The notes under the pieces: model-generated
Databases searched by the model: none
What the model was told of the DNA's origin: nothing
The model's input: only the letters and a program-made list of their open reading frames with translations
From: Lachnospiraceae bacterium
Lineage (GTDB): Bacteria > Bacillota > Clostridia > Lachnospirales > Lachnospiraceae
Direction: 5' to 3'
DNA length: 64,000 nt
Assembly: GCA_009911195.1 (NCBI GenBank)
Contig: QXWV01000030.1
Span: 62,001-126,000, forward strand
In this document: piece by piece, positions 35,657 through 44,597 of the stretch
Numbering within the stretch: position 1 is the first letter of the stretch
Layout of the letters: each line of letters starts with the position of its first letter
Made by a program: the position numbers and the translations under genes

Positions 35657-37538
35657 GTAAAGCTTCCGTAGGAATGGGTGCCCTGGATGGAGGGCTGACG
35701 ATACATAAGAAGCGGGAAGGGGATATTGTAGTCGCTCTTGCGGGCAATCCCAATGTGGGAAAGAGCACGGTGTTTAACAGGATGACAGGGATGCGGCAGC
35801 ATACCGGGAACTGGGCGGGGAAGACGGTGGCAAATGCACAGGGATATGCATTTTATGATGGGCAGGGATATACTCTGGTGGATATTCCAGGCTGCTATTC
35901 TTTGGATGCCCATTCGGCCGAAGAAGAGGTGGCAAGGGATTTTCTCTGTGCAGGGGAATATGACGTAGCGGTGGTGGTATGCGATGCTTTATGTTTGGAG
36001 CGCAATATGCGCCTTGCCCTGCAAATTATGCAACAGACGGAAAAAGTGGTGGTATGCGTAAACATGATGGATGAGGCGAAGAAAAAGCATATGTCCATTG
36101 ACCTGAAAAAACTGGAAAAAAAGCTGGGTGTGCCTGTGGTAGGAACGGCAGCAAGGGATGGAACCGGGATGAAAGAACTGTACTTTGCGATGAAGGAAAT
36201 GGCAAACCCAAGGGAGAAGGCAGTAACGCGGCATGGCGAATACGGACATGACGGTGTATGGGCACCGGAAGACATATCCGGGGAATTGTGGAGTATGGGG
36301 ATAAAGAATATACAGCGGCTGACAGACGGAAGGATAAATTTTTTACAGGAAAAATAACGGGAATTCCTGTAATGCTCCTTCTGCTTTTTTTAATTTTCTG
36401 GCTAACCATTGTAGGGGCAAATTATCCATCAGGGCTGCTGCATGAACTTTTTCTTTCCTTGGAAGGGCGAATAATATACGGATTATACTGTTTGGGCATA
36501 CCAGAATGGATAAGGGAAATGCTGGTGTATGGCATGTTCCGGGTAGTAGCGTGGGTGGTTTCCGTGATGCTGCCTCCGATGGCTATTTTCTTTCCGCTTT
36601 TTACAGTATTGGAGGATTCCGGTTATTTGCCCAGAGTAGCATTTAACCTGGATAAATGTTTCAAGAAATGCAGGGCTTGCGGAAAACAGGCTTTGACAAT
36701 GGCCATGGGGTTTGGATGTAATGCTGCAGGGATAGTGGGATGCCGTATTATTGATTCCCCCAGGGAACGGCTGATTGCCATAATAACGAATAGCTTTGTG
36801 CCGTGTAATGGCAGATTTCCCACACTGATTGCGGTTATTACCATGTTTTTTGTGGGGGAGGGGGCGGGGGCATCTTTGGGTGCGGCTTTTCTGCTGACAG
36901 GGGTGATACTGTTGGGGATAGGGCTGACATTTTTTGTCTCCTGGCTTTTATCCGTTACTTTCCTGAAAGGAATCCCCTCTTCCTTTGCTTTGGAAATGCC
37001 GCCCTACCGGAGGCCGCAAATAGGGAAGGTGGTGGTGCGCTCTATCTTTGACAGAACTATGTTTGTGCTGGGGAGGGCACTTTTATCGGCAGCGCCTGCG
37101 GGTGTCCTTATATGGGTTTTGGCAAATTTTGAAATAGGCGGTATGACTATGCTTTCCCATTTGGCAGGAATCCTGGATAAACCGGCCCGGATGATGGGGA
37201 TGGACGGGGTAATTCTTCTGGCTTTTATTTTAGGGCTGCCTGCAAATGAAATCGTGGTGCCTATTATGCTGATGGCTTATCTGTCCGAAGGAAGTTTGAT
37301 GGAGATAAGCAATTTGGATGCTTTAAGGCAACTGTTGGTGAACCAGGGATGGACATGGGCAACGGCAGTAAGCGTTATGCTCTTTACTTTGGTGCATTGG
37401 CCTTGCGCCACTACTTGCCTGACCATACGGAAAGAAACAGGAAGCATAAAATGGACGATAATCTCTTTTTTAGTTCCGTGCCTGCTGGGATGCCTGTTAT
37501 GTATGTTATTTCATGGATTGGTGGGTTTGACCATCTGA
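35647..37538 (+). pseudogene. feoB: Ferrous iron transporter FeoB, frameshifted
   Basis: The G domain comes first: VVALAGNPNVGKSTVFN, HTGNWAGKTV and LVDIPGCYSLDA, up to about residue 210. The frame is then lost near 36280, where one base seems missing in ggggaatt. The other frame takes over with VEYGDKEYTAADRRKDKF and the full membrane part, including gate motifs GCNAAGIVGCRIIDSPRERL, NSFVPCNGRFPTL and HWPCATTCLTIRKETG. Left as written, the G domain would end at 36357 and the membrane part would lack a proper ribosome site. Joined, the product has the normal length and every expected motif. Confidence 0.85.
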
Positions 37539-37587
37539 TGGAATCATTTATGGACAGTGATTACTCTGAAAAAAAATATAAAGAATG

Positions 37588-37616
37588 TTGACAAACAACT
37601 GGAAGATTTATATGCT
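37588..37616 (+). promoter_or_regulatory. Promoter ahead of traX
   Basis: TTGACA (37588-37593), 17-base spacer, TATGCT (37611-37616). Confidence 0.55.
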
Positions 37617-37721
37617 AATATAATAAAAAATAATCAGTTAAAATACTGAGGGCAGGCAATTGCGTTAATCAACGATATGATGCTGGAAAAATATAAAAGC
37701 AGTGCAGGAATGAGGTTAAAT

Positions 37722-38498
37722 ATGGAATATGCAGAGAATATAACGAATCCTATGCCGTCTGCAGGGAAAGGCGTTACTGGCAGTACACTGAAGATGATAG
37801 CGATTATTACTATGTTTATTGACCATACAGCGGCAATTGTGCTGGAGAGGATGCTTTATTTTTCGGAATTTTCTTCAGTAAATCTGTTTTGGGTATATTG
37901 GGCGATGCGGCTTATAGGGCGGCTGGGATTCCCTATTTTCTGCTTTCTTCTCATTGAGGGGCTATGCCATACAAGGAATGTGAAAAAATATGCAGGGCGG
38001 TTATTTCTGTTTGCATTGGTGTCGGAGATTCCCTTTGATTTGGGGTTTGCAGGAAAAGCATTCTACTGGCAGTACCAGAATGTATTTTTTACGCTTTTCA
38101 TTGGATTGCTAGTATTAATTGGTTTCCGTTTCGTAGAAAGAAAAGTGGAATGGAATAGAATGGTGAGGGCAGTTTTGCATCTGCTTTTGCTGGTTGTGGG
38201 GATGTTTGCAGCGGATTTATTGATGACAGATTACAGCGGCATGGGTGTTTTGACTATTGCAGCCATGTATCTGTGCAGAAGAAGCAGGTGGCTGGAAATG
38301 GGCGCAGGATGTGCTGCCTTAACAATTATGTCTTTAAACGAAATGCCGGCTTTCCTGACAATGATTCCTGTGGGAATGTATAATGGAAAAAGGGGCTGGA
38401 ATTTAAAATGGATATTTTACATTTTTTACCCGGCACATATTCTGCTGCTGTATATCATTGCTTATGGGATGGGGGTAGGGGATATTATGCTTCGGTAA
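37722..38498 (+). CDS. TraX family membrane protein
   Basis: About 258 residues with seven or more hydrophobic segments. Family features are STLKMIAIITMFIDHTAA near the start and LIGRLGFPIFCFLLIEGLCHTRN, with SEIPFDLGF following. TraX of F plasmid acetylates pilin, but chromosomal copies in Firmicutes are widespread and their substrate is unknown; no conjugation genes are nearby. The start is uncertain: ATG at 37722 has GAGG upstream, while 37677 and 37710 are in frame. Confidence 0.75.
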   Translation: MEYAENITNPMPSAGKGVTGSTLKMIAIITMFIDHTAAIVLERMLYFSEFSSVNLFWVYWAMRLIGRLGFPIFCFLLIEGLCHTRNVKKYAGRLFLFALVSEIPFDLGFAGKAFYWQYQNVFFTLFIGLLVLIGFRFVERKVEWNRMVRAVLHLLLLVVGMFAADLLMTDYSGMGVLTIAAMYLCRRSRWLEMGAGCAALTIMSLNEMPAFLTMIPVGMYNGKRGWNLKWIFYIFYPAHILLLYIIAYGMGVGDIMLR

Positions 38499-38675
38499 CA
38501 AAGAGATGCTTTGATAATGGACTTTAGCCTTTTTTAATGAAATTTTGTGATGGGGTTAATTGCATTTTTCCGTATGGGATATACAATGGGGATAATAATA
38601 GCAGTCCGGTATATCCGGAAATGGAACGGTATTTTTGAATGTGCTATCAAAAAAGATGGGCATGGGAACGGAGAG

Positions 38676-39086
38676 ATGACAGTGAAAGAGAAAATGATAC
38701 GGTTTATGCAAGGCAGATATGGTGTTTATGGGCCGGATTTATTGAACAAAACATTGTTGGGAAGTGCGATGGTGCTGATGGTGCTTTCCCTTTTTGTACG
38801 CTGGCGCTGGATATACTGGGTAATGCTGGCATTCCTTTTTTATAGCTATTTCAGGATGTTTTCCAAAAACTGTACAAAAAGGTATGCGGAAAACCAGGCG
38901 TTTATGAAGCATACAGCCCAAATCCGCGTATTCTTCGGACAGCAAAAAAATATGATGCGCCAGAGAAAAACGCATCATATTTATAAGTGCCCTAACTGCG
39001 GGCAAAAAATCAGAATCCCCCGGGGGAAAGGGAAAATAGCGGTAAGATGCCCAAAATGCAGCACAGAATTTATTAAAAAGAGCTGA
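38676..39086 (+). CDS. Membrane protein with C-terminal zinc ribbon
   Basis: About 136 residues. Two hydrophobic helices (roughly residues 25-60) are followed by a basic helix and a zinc ribbon with YKCPNCGQKIRIPRGKGKIAVRCPKC. The ribbon would lie in the cytoplasm and may bind nucleic acid or ribosomes. No function is known. I chose ATG 38676 because the conserved-looking part begins there, although GGAGAG directly abuts it; earlier codons in the frame look non-family. Confidence 0.6.
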   Translation: MTVKEKMIRFMQGRYGVYGPDLLNKTLLGSAMVLMVLSLFVRWRWIYWVMLAFLFYSYFRMFSKNCTKRYAENQAFMKHTAQIRVFFGQQKNMMRQRKTHHIYKCPNCGQKIRIPRGKGKIAVRCPKCSTEFIKKS

Positions 39087-39100
39087 AAGGGCGTGAATTA

Positions 39101-39775
39101 TCAATCTACCTTAACTTCCAGGTAACCAAGCAATTTGCTCATGTCATAATGAGAAATAACCCCTAAATTTGAATCGTAGTATTTGCCGTCATAATGTACG
39201 AGATAATGGCAGTAACGCCCCATCCGTTCCATCATGATACAGCATTTAGGGAGTGTCGCTTCCTGCCCTTCCGTATATATGATAATATCGGAATGGTCAA
39301 TGCCGTAATAGTTTAAGGCGGAAATGACCCTGCCCATGGTTGCCTGCCATTCGCGGCAATCCATAACGCTTACTACTTCCGCGATGGTAATCCCTGCCAG
39401 CATAGCTACGCATGTCTGGCCGCAAAGCCCGTCCTCCGGCTGGATAATAACTTCCATACTGTCAATTTTCCGGATGGGGTTATCGAAGCTGTAGGGGCTG
39501 TTCTGGTTCATCTGGATAATGCTGCTGGATATATGAAGTAGAATCTTATGGGATTTAGAAATATCTACATGAGAAACATCCTCATCTTCCAGATGAATCT
39601 TATAATTCCCTCCTTTATCTTCGGGCAGCAGTTGACAACTGATAATCTTGTTATCCAAAATGATTTCAGCCTGAATCACATCCCGCTGCTTGCACACTTC
39701 CCATACATTAAAAGGAATATGGATTGAGTAAATATCGTTGATTTGTTCAATTCTTCCGGTAAAGAAATATCTCAT
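39101..39775 (-). CDS. DUF1905-like / C39-like peptidase fusion
   Basis: About 224 residues in two parts. Residues 1-85 (FTGRIEQINDIYSIHIPFNV through KSHKILLHI) resemble the DUF1905 beta-barrel. The second part is papain-like, of the C39 type: EDGLCGQTCVAMLAG with the candidate nucleophile Cys, then HYLVHYDGKYYDSN with His and Asp/Asn. No signal peptide or partner is visible, so it is probably cytoplasmic. The ATG at 39775 follows GGAGGG. It converges on the zinc-ribbon gene. The DUF1905 part is the less certain call. Confidence 0.5.
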   Translation of the reverse strand: MRYFFTGRIEQINDIYSIHIPFNVWEVCKQRDVIQAEIILDNKIISCQLLPEDKGGNYKIHLEDEDVSHVDISKSHKILLHISSSIIQMNQNSPYSFDNPIRKIDSMEVIIQPEDGLCGQTCVAMLAGITIAEVVSVMDCREWQATMGRVISALNYYGIDHSDIIIYTEGQEATLPKCCIMMERMGRYCHYLVHYDGKYYDSNLGVISHYDMSKLLGYLEVKVD

Positions 39776-39884
39776 TGCCTGCCCTCCGTTTTGCATTATT
39801 TATAGTATGAATGTAACAGATTTTTATGTATATGAAAATAGGTTTTGGTAAAGTATTTGAAAAAATACATGGGAATGAAGGGGG

Positions 39885-40218
39885 TAGGAGGGTAAATTAA
39901 TTTTCAGGGGCGGCGCGGAGGGGGTGTATCCTGCGGGCGGTAGCCTGCCTGGACAGCGTTTGGTTTTACAGCTATTGCGAAAAAGCAGTAATTTCACTTA
40001 TGAAATGGTTCATATTTAGGGGAAAAACGCCATGGATGGCGTTTTTAAGAAGCATGGGCACGGATGCCCATTGCTTCTGCCCCGTTCGCAGCCCAATCCC
40101 TCACCCATTTCATTAGTGAAATCTGCCTTTTTGCTTAGCTGTAAAACCAAACGCTGTCCAGGCAGGCTATTGCCCGCAGGATTCCCCCCTCCGTGTCGCC
40201 CCTGGAAATTGATTCACC
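39885..40218. mobile_element. 334-bp palindromic MITE-like element
   Basis: Two arms of about 100-110 bases (39891-39998 and 40106-40218) are complementary along nearly their whole length. The inner 65 bases hold a perfect 24-base palindrome (40023-40046) and a 13-pair hairpin (40048-40078). The direct repeat TGAAGGGGG stands at both ends (39876-39884 and 40219-40227), as a target-site duplication would. No transposase is encoded. Many arm differences are G:U compatible in a plus-strand RNA, so a large structured RNA is an alternative reading. Confidence 0.65.
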
Positions 40219-40262
40219 TGAAGGGGGAAGGGATTTGGTTTCCTTTTTTCTATTTTATTGCT

Positions 40263-40268
40263 ATAATA
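40263..40268 (+). promoter_or_regulatory. Extended -10 ahead of the nucleotidyltransferase fusion
   Basis: TATAAT preceded by TGC, with no good -35, just right of the palindromic element. Confidence 0.4.
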
Positions 40269-40319
40269 AAATATCAATTGTATTTTTATATATCTGGAGT
40301 AAAGGCGGGAAAGGTATTG

Positions 40320-41633
40320 ATGAGAAGTGAGAAGGAAATGATGGATAGGATAATAGAAGTTGCCGAAAAAGATGAACGGGTTCGGGGGGTTTATATGAGT
40401 GGCTCGCGGACTAATCCGAATGCGCCCAGGGATATTTTTCAGGATTATGATATTGTATATGTGGTGACGGATATTTCTTCTTTCCGGGAGGATAGGGGAT
40501 GGATAGATGTGTTTGGGAGAAGGCTGTATATGCAGTACCCGGATGCCATGCCTATGCCATGGGAAGAGATAGATACGGAAAAAAGTTATGGATATTTGAT
40601 GCAGTTTGCGGATGGAAACCGGATAGACTTGCGGCTGGCAACGATGGAATATGCTTTGGAGGATATAAAAAAGGACAGGCTTTGCAGGATATTGTTGGAT
40701 AAAGATAAAGTGCTGCCGGAAATTCCACAGGCTACGGATGAGGACCATTGGGTAAAAAGGCCAGGGGAAAAGGAATATTTGAATTGCTGTAATGAATTTT
40801 GGTGGATGCAAAACAGTATAGGGAAGGGGATTTGGAGAGGGGAAATTACTTATGCGATGGATATGCTGAATCTGCATGCCAGGCCCGAACTGATGAAAAT
40901 GTTGACCTGGTATGTGGGCGTTAACCGGAACTTTTCCTGCAGCGTTGGAAAATGCGGAAAATATTTGGACAAGTATGTGACCCAAGAAGAGTATCAAAGG
41001 CTGATGGAAACTTACCCTGGGGCAAAAGAGGAGGCTATCTGGAACTCGGTGTGGGTGATGTGCGATTTATTCGATGAAATAGCACGGAAAGTGGGGGATG
41101 GCCTGGGATATGATTATAATAAGAAAGAAGCCCATAATAGCAGGCTTTATTTGGATTGTACTTATGAAGCGCCCCGGGGGGCAAAAAAATTTTACATGGT
41201 GCGCCGGATGAGGGCAAAAGATGTGGAGCAAGTGGCCGGAATATGGCTGGAGGGGAATCTGGATGCCCATAGATTTATACAGGAAACCTATTGGCAGGGG
41301 AATTATGAAGAGGTAAAAGGGCAGTTGGCCCAGGCGGAGGTGTATACTTATGAAGATGATAGGGGGATTTTGGGTTTTGCCGGGATAAGCCATGGATATA
41401 TCGCGGGAATTTTTGTAAAAGAAAAAATGCGCTCCCAGGGGATTGGTAAAGCTTTAGTGGATTTTTGTAAAGAAAAATATCCGGAACTGTTTTTGCATGT
41501 ATATTGTAAAAACAGGAAGGCCGTTGTTTTTTATGAGAGGGAAGGCTTTTCTGTAGAAAAAGAGCAAATGGACAAAAATACAGGGGAGAAGGAATATGTA
41601 ATGGTATGGCGGGGTAGCCGCCTAAATGGCTAA
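40320..41633 (+). CDS. ANT(6)-like nucleotidyltransferase fused to GNAT acetyltransferase
   Basis: About 437 residues in two domains. The first 285 resemble aminoglycoside 6-adenylyltransferase (AadE): VRGVYMSGSRTNPNAPRD with the nucleotidyltransferase Gly-Ser, then FQDYDIVYVVTD with catalytic Asp residues, and IDLRLATMEYAL. From about residue 295 a GNAT domain follows: YMVRRMRAKDVEQVAGIW, then AGIFVKEKMRSQGIGKALVDF, the acetyl-CoA loop. Such a fusion could modify one small molecule twice, but aminoglycoside resistance is not proven by this. The ATG at 40320 follows GGGAAAGG. The MITE-like element lies just upstream. Confidence 0.75.
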   Translation: MRSEKEMMDRIIEVAEKDERVRGVYMSGSRTNPNAPRDIFQDYDIVYVVTDISSFREDRGWIDVFGRRLYMQYPDAMPMPWEEIDTEKSYGYLMQFADGNRIDLRLATMEYALEDIKKDRLCRILLDKDKVLPEIPQATDEDHWVKRPGEKEYLNCCNEFWWMQNSIGKGIWRGEITYAMDMLNLHARPELMKMLTWYVGVNRNFSCSVGKCGKYLDKYVTQEEYQRLMETYPGAKEEAIWNSVWVMCDLFDEIARKVGDGLGYDYNKKEAHNSRLYLDCTYEAPRGAKKFYMVRRMRAKDVEQVAGIWLEGNLDAHRFIQETYWQGNYEEVKGQLAQAEVYTYEDDRGILGFAGISHGYIAGIFVKEKMRSQGIGKALVDFCKEKYPELFLHVYCKNRKAVVFYEREGFSVEKEQMDKNTGEKEYVMVWRGSRLNG

Positions 41634-41718
41634 ACCGGTTTCCGGACGGCATTATGCGAGGTGCTTCGTTCATGGTCCGGGAGGGAAAAAGAAGACGGGA
41701 AAGGAATGAAAACAGAAA

Positions 41719-42384
41719 ATGAGAAAGATTGGGAAAATTTTGCTGGTTGGATTGGTGGTAACGATGTTGGCAGCTTGCGGAAAGGCTTCAGGGGAAGAAA
41801 TAGCGAGGGTACAAGGAATGTATGCCGATTTGGTGGAGCAGCATAACGAGGTGGTGGAGGTTTATGCCGGTGTGGAGGATGACTCCCTTGGCAAGGAATT
41901 GGAAGAAATGGCGAAAAAAATAGAGGACATTGGACAGCAGGATATTCAGGACATGGATGATGCAAAATTGGATGATGTTGTGGAGCAAATGAACGGCTAT
42001 GCTAAAGAATATGAAAGAATGATGGCCGAGCTGGAAGCGGTAAAGGAACAGGAAGGAGAGCCGGAGGTATATGCAGTTCCGGTCTCCCTGAAAAACAGTA
42101 CAGGTGTGGGAATGTATGAAATATACCTTTACGAAGCCTCCAGCACAGATAAAGGAAAAAATCTTGTAGAGGACATGGAAAATCTTGATGGGCTGGGAAC
42201 TCTGAATATTCTGAATATTTTTGTGACCAAAGGGGAGGAACTTTGGCATTTGGAGGCGCTTGATGATGGTGGCACTGTAATAGAATCGGCGGATATTGAA
42301 TTTACGGAAGAGCATAAAAACGGAGTGACGATAAATATGGAATACAGCTTCGACTCTATGGAAGGGTGGATTAAAATAGAGTGA
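41719..42384 (+). CDS. Lipoprotein of unknown function
   Basis: 221 residues. A signal peptide ends with Leu-Ala-Ala-Cys (Cys20). Residues 25-115 are acidic and helical, probably coiled coil. The last 100 residues are a compact beta-rich part starting VYAVPVSLKNSTGVGMYEIY. I do not recognise the family. It would be membrane-anchored on the outer face. No operon partner is obvious. Confidence 0.65.
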   Translation: MRKIGKILLVGLVVTMLAACGKASGEEIARVQGMYADLVEQHNEVVEVYAGVEDDSLGKELEEMAKKIEDIGQQDIQDMDDAKLDDVVEQMNGYAKEYERMMAELEAVKEQEGEPEVYAVPVSLKNSTGVGMYEIYLYEASSTDKGKNLVEDMENLDGLGTLNILNIFVTKGEELWHLEALDDGGTVIESADIEFTEEHKNGVTINMEYSFDSMEGWIKIE

Positions 42385-42737
42385 AAAATGGAATAGTTTA
42401 ACTTTTTACATAATAATTAAAGGTCGGGTTGGGTAAATCAAAAGAAAAAATAAAAAATTTAAAAAAAGATTAGCAGAAGTCTGAATTTTGGGGTAAAATA
42501 ATAATATAGTGGATACTTGTTGATTTGATTCCCGCAAGTAATAAGCCAAATAAGCCTATAAGAAGTAAAAGGTGTGAAGAAATATAGGACATGCAAGGGA
42601 TGTGAGACATCTTTGTACATTTGGCTATTGGCGCGGGGGTCATATACCCCATTGCCTGCGGCAGGGGTGCTGATAAGGCGCTGTCGCAAAATAATTTGTT
42701 ATTTTATGATAGTTCCTGGATGAAAAGAAGGGATAAA
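42385..42737. other. Intergenic region before carD-like gene
   Basis: AT-rich first half without a credible gene, then small hairpins such as GGGGTCATATACCCC and CCTGCGGCAGG near 42635-42668. No convincing promoter was identified. Confidence 0.4.
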
Positions 42738-43241
42738 ATGTTTGAGAAAGGTGATTTTATTGTGTATGGCAACACTGGTGTCTGCGAAGTGAAGGATATC
42801 ACTACTTTGGATATGGCGGGGGCGCCTAAAAACCGGCTGTATTATATTTTGAGCCCCAGCCACCGAAAAGAGAGCAAGATATTCACGCCAGTGGACGGAA
42901 ACAAGACGGTTATGCGGGCAGTTTTAACGAAAGAGGAAGCGGATGTATTGATTGAGAATATCCCTGTGATTGAGGAATTGTGGGTGGGCAACGATAAGCT
43001 TCGTGAGGAAAAGTATAAGGAAACAATGCGGAGCTGCGACTGCAAGGACTGGATAAAAATTATCAAAACATTGTACATGAGAAAAAAGGAAAGGATTGCA
43101 CAAGGGAAAAAGACTACAGCGATGGATGAAAAATATTTAAGGATGGCGGAAGAAAATTTATATTCCGAGCTATCCCTTGCCCTTGGGATTCCTAAAGAAC
43201 AGATGGAAGAGTATATTATTAAATGCATAGCCAAAGTATAA
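42738..43241 (+). CDS. CarD family transcription regulator
   Basis: About 167 residues. The N-terminal Tudor-like RNA polymerase interaction domain is clear: MFEKGDFIVYGNTGVCEVKDI and LYYILSPSHRKESKIFTPVD. The C-terminal helical domain is DNA-binding in relatives. CarD-type proteins bind RNA polymerase beta and stabilise open complexes. The ATG at 42738 follows AAGGG. It stands alone, ahead of tRNA-Gly. Confidence 0.82.
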   Translation: MFEKGDFIVYGNTGVCEVKDITTLDMAGAPKNRLYYILSPSHRKESKIFTPVDGNKTVMRAVLTKEEADVLIENIPVIEELWVGNDKLREEKYKETMRSCDCKDWIKIIKTLYMRKKERIAQGKKTTAMDEKYLRMAEENLYSELSLALGIPKEQMEEYIIKCIAKV

Positions 43242-43276
43242 TGGAGCGGTAAACCGGGGAGTAGATGGGGCTTTAT

Positions 43277-43338
43277 CAGGCTGCCATCTGTTTGGCGGAT
43301 TAGTATTAATACAATGAGACAAAACGGATGGCAGCCTG
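43277..43338. repeat. 17-bp inverted repeat after the carD-like gene
   Basis: CAGGCTGCCATCTGTTT (43277-43293) pairs with 43322-43338, one G:U. No T tract follows on either strand, so it is not a standard terminator. Confidence 0.5.
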
Positions 43339-43356
43339 GAAAATCTAAATTAAGTA

Positions 43357-43385
43357 TTGCAAAATGAGAAAAAATGTGATAGTAT
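43357..43385 (+). promoter_or_regulatory. Promoter of tRNA-Gly
   Basis: TTGCAA (43357-43362), 17-base spacer, TAGTAT (43380-43385), about 35 bases ahead of the tRNA. Confidence 0.6.
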
Positions 43386-43420
43386 CATAGCTGTTGATAT
43401 ACAATATTATATTTTTCATT

Positions 43421-43491
43421 GCGGGTGTAGTTCAATGGTAGAACACCAGCCTTCCAAGCTGGACACGTGGGTTCGATTCCCATCACCCGCT
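43421..43491 (+). tRNA. tRNA-Gly (anticodon TCC)
   Basis: Seven-pair acceptor stem GCGGGTG/CACCCGC, D-arm AGTTCAATGGTAGAAC, anticodon stem CCAGC/GCTGG with loop CTTCCAA (anticodon TCC) and T-loop GGTTCGATTCC. No CCA is encoded. A run of six Ts follows and can end the transcript. Confidence 0.95.
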
Positions 43492-44472
43492 TTTTTGTTT
43501 GCTAATTAATTTGCCTGTTGCCGTTATTGCCTGGCAGCATGCGAAGGAAAGTACAACGGTAATCACTGCGCTGGCAGCGAAGCGTATAGCATAACTACAT
43601 TTCAGGTTATTGACGCATTGCATGAAAACATAGGTATGGGTAAGATAGAGATATAGGGAATATTTGCCGAGGAAGGCAAATATTTTTTCTTTTATATGGC
43701 ATTTGGAAGAAAGGACAAGTACTAAAAGCGTCCATACTACCGTGGCACCTATTTGGAAGGGAAGCTGATAATCTTCCGGGTTTTGGCCAAAGTTAACGCC
43801 TCCGTCCAATCCCCATTGGATGACAGGTATCATCCCTGCCCCCAGGATGGCCACCATGGGAAGCCACAATTTATCAATCATTTTTTTAAATCTGTTCTCA
43901 TATTCCCCTGCAATGACACCTAATGCAAATGCGACATTGGATACATACCAGAAATCATTCATCCCCTTATTATATAAAATACGGGAAAAAAGATAAGTAA
44001 AAATGCAGAAGAAGACAACTCTGAGCCCCTTGCTTCTGAATATTGCATAAATGATAATAAAGCCAAAATAAAACAGAAAGAGTACAAACATATACCAGTA
44101 GTCATATCCGCTGGCAAAATATATGAAATCCTGAAGGGAAACAAAGCCTTCGGATATCAGTTCAATAATTCCTACCACAATAAAATAAGGGATATATGTA
44201 TTTTTTATCCTTTTCCATATAAAACCTTTGTTCATTGGATTTTGGCCCAGGGATATCACCATGGCATAGCCCGAAAGCAGGAAGAAAATATCCACGCCAT
44301 ATATGCCAAGCTTAGAAAACGCCAGTTGGAAAATAGCGCCATTCCCTTCTATAGGGGTGAACCAAGTCCACCACTCGGCATAATGGGATAAAATAACCAT
44401 TACTGCAGCGATTCCCCTGAACCAGTATGTTCCATTTTTGGGCATAAGATGCCCGCCTTCATCGCTTCTCAT
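43483..44472 (-). CDS. Membrane acyltransferase (acyltransferase 3 family)
   Basis: About 330 residues with ten or so hydrophobic segments. The start YWFRGIAAVMVILSHYAEWW has the catalytic His typical of the OafA/acyltransferase 3 family, followed by GIYGVDIFFLLSGYAMV. Such proteins O-acetylate cell-surface sugars. The ATG at 44472 follows GAGGG; one at 44445 is possible. Its last codons overlap the 3' end of tRNA-Gly on the other strand. Confidence 0.8.
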   Translation of the reverse strand: MRSDEGGHLMPKNGTYWFRGIAAVMVILSHYAEWWTWFTPIEGNGAIFQLAFSKLGIYGVDIFFLLSGYAMVISLGQNPMNKGFIWKRIKNTYIPYFIVVGIIELISEGFVSLQDFIYFASGYDYWYMFVLFLFYFGFIIIYAIFRSKGLRVVFFCIFTYLFSRILYNKGMNDFWYVSNVAFALGVIAGEYENRFKKMIDKLWLPMVAILGAGMIPVIQWGLDGGVNFGQNPEDYQLPFQIGATVVWTLLVLVLSSKCHIKEKIFAFLGKYSLYLYLTHTYVFMQCVNNLKCSYAIRFAASAVITVVLSFACCQAITATGKLISKQKSG

Positions 44473-44597
44473 AGATTGCCCTCGTCTTAATACTGCGGAA
44501 AGCTTTCTCCGCTGTATTAAAAGCATAGCAATTTTTGGGGTGGGAATCAATGTAGGCGGGTTTAAGATTTCCTTAACATTTCCTTAATATGAAACCA

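Noticed and set aside
36258-37538. A separate membrane-only FeoB gene with its own ATG at 36258
   Set aside because: No ribosome site precedes it, and the frame joins smoothly with the upstream G domain if one base is restored, so one broken feoB is the simpler reading.
37722-38498. TraX as a sign of a conjugative element
   Set aside because: No relaxase, type IV secretion or integration genes are nearby; chromosomal TraX-family genes are common in Firmicutes.
40032-40319. N-terminal extension of the nucleotidyltransferase fusion from 40032
   Set aside because: It runs through the palindromic element and has no ribosome site; the ATG at 40320 has one.
43277-43338. Terminator after the carD-like gene
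   Set aside because: The stem is strong but no T tract follows on either strand, so it is listed only as an inverted repeat.
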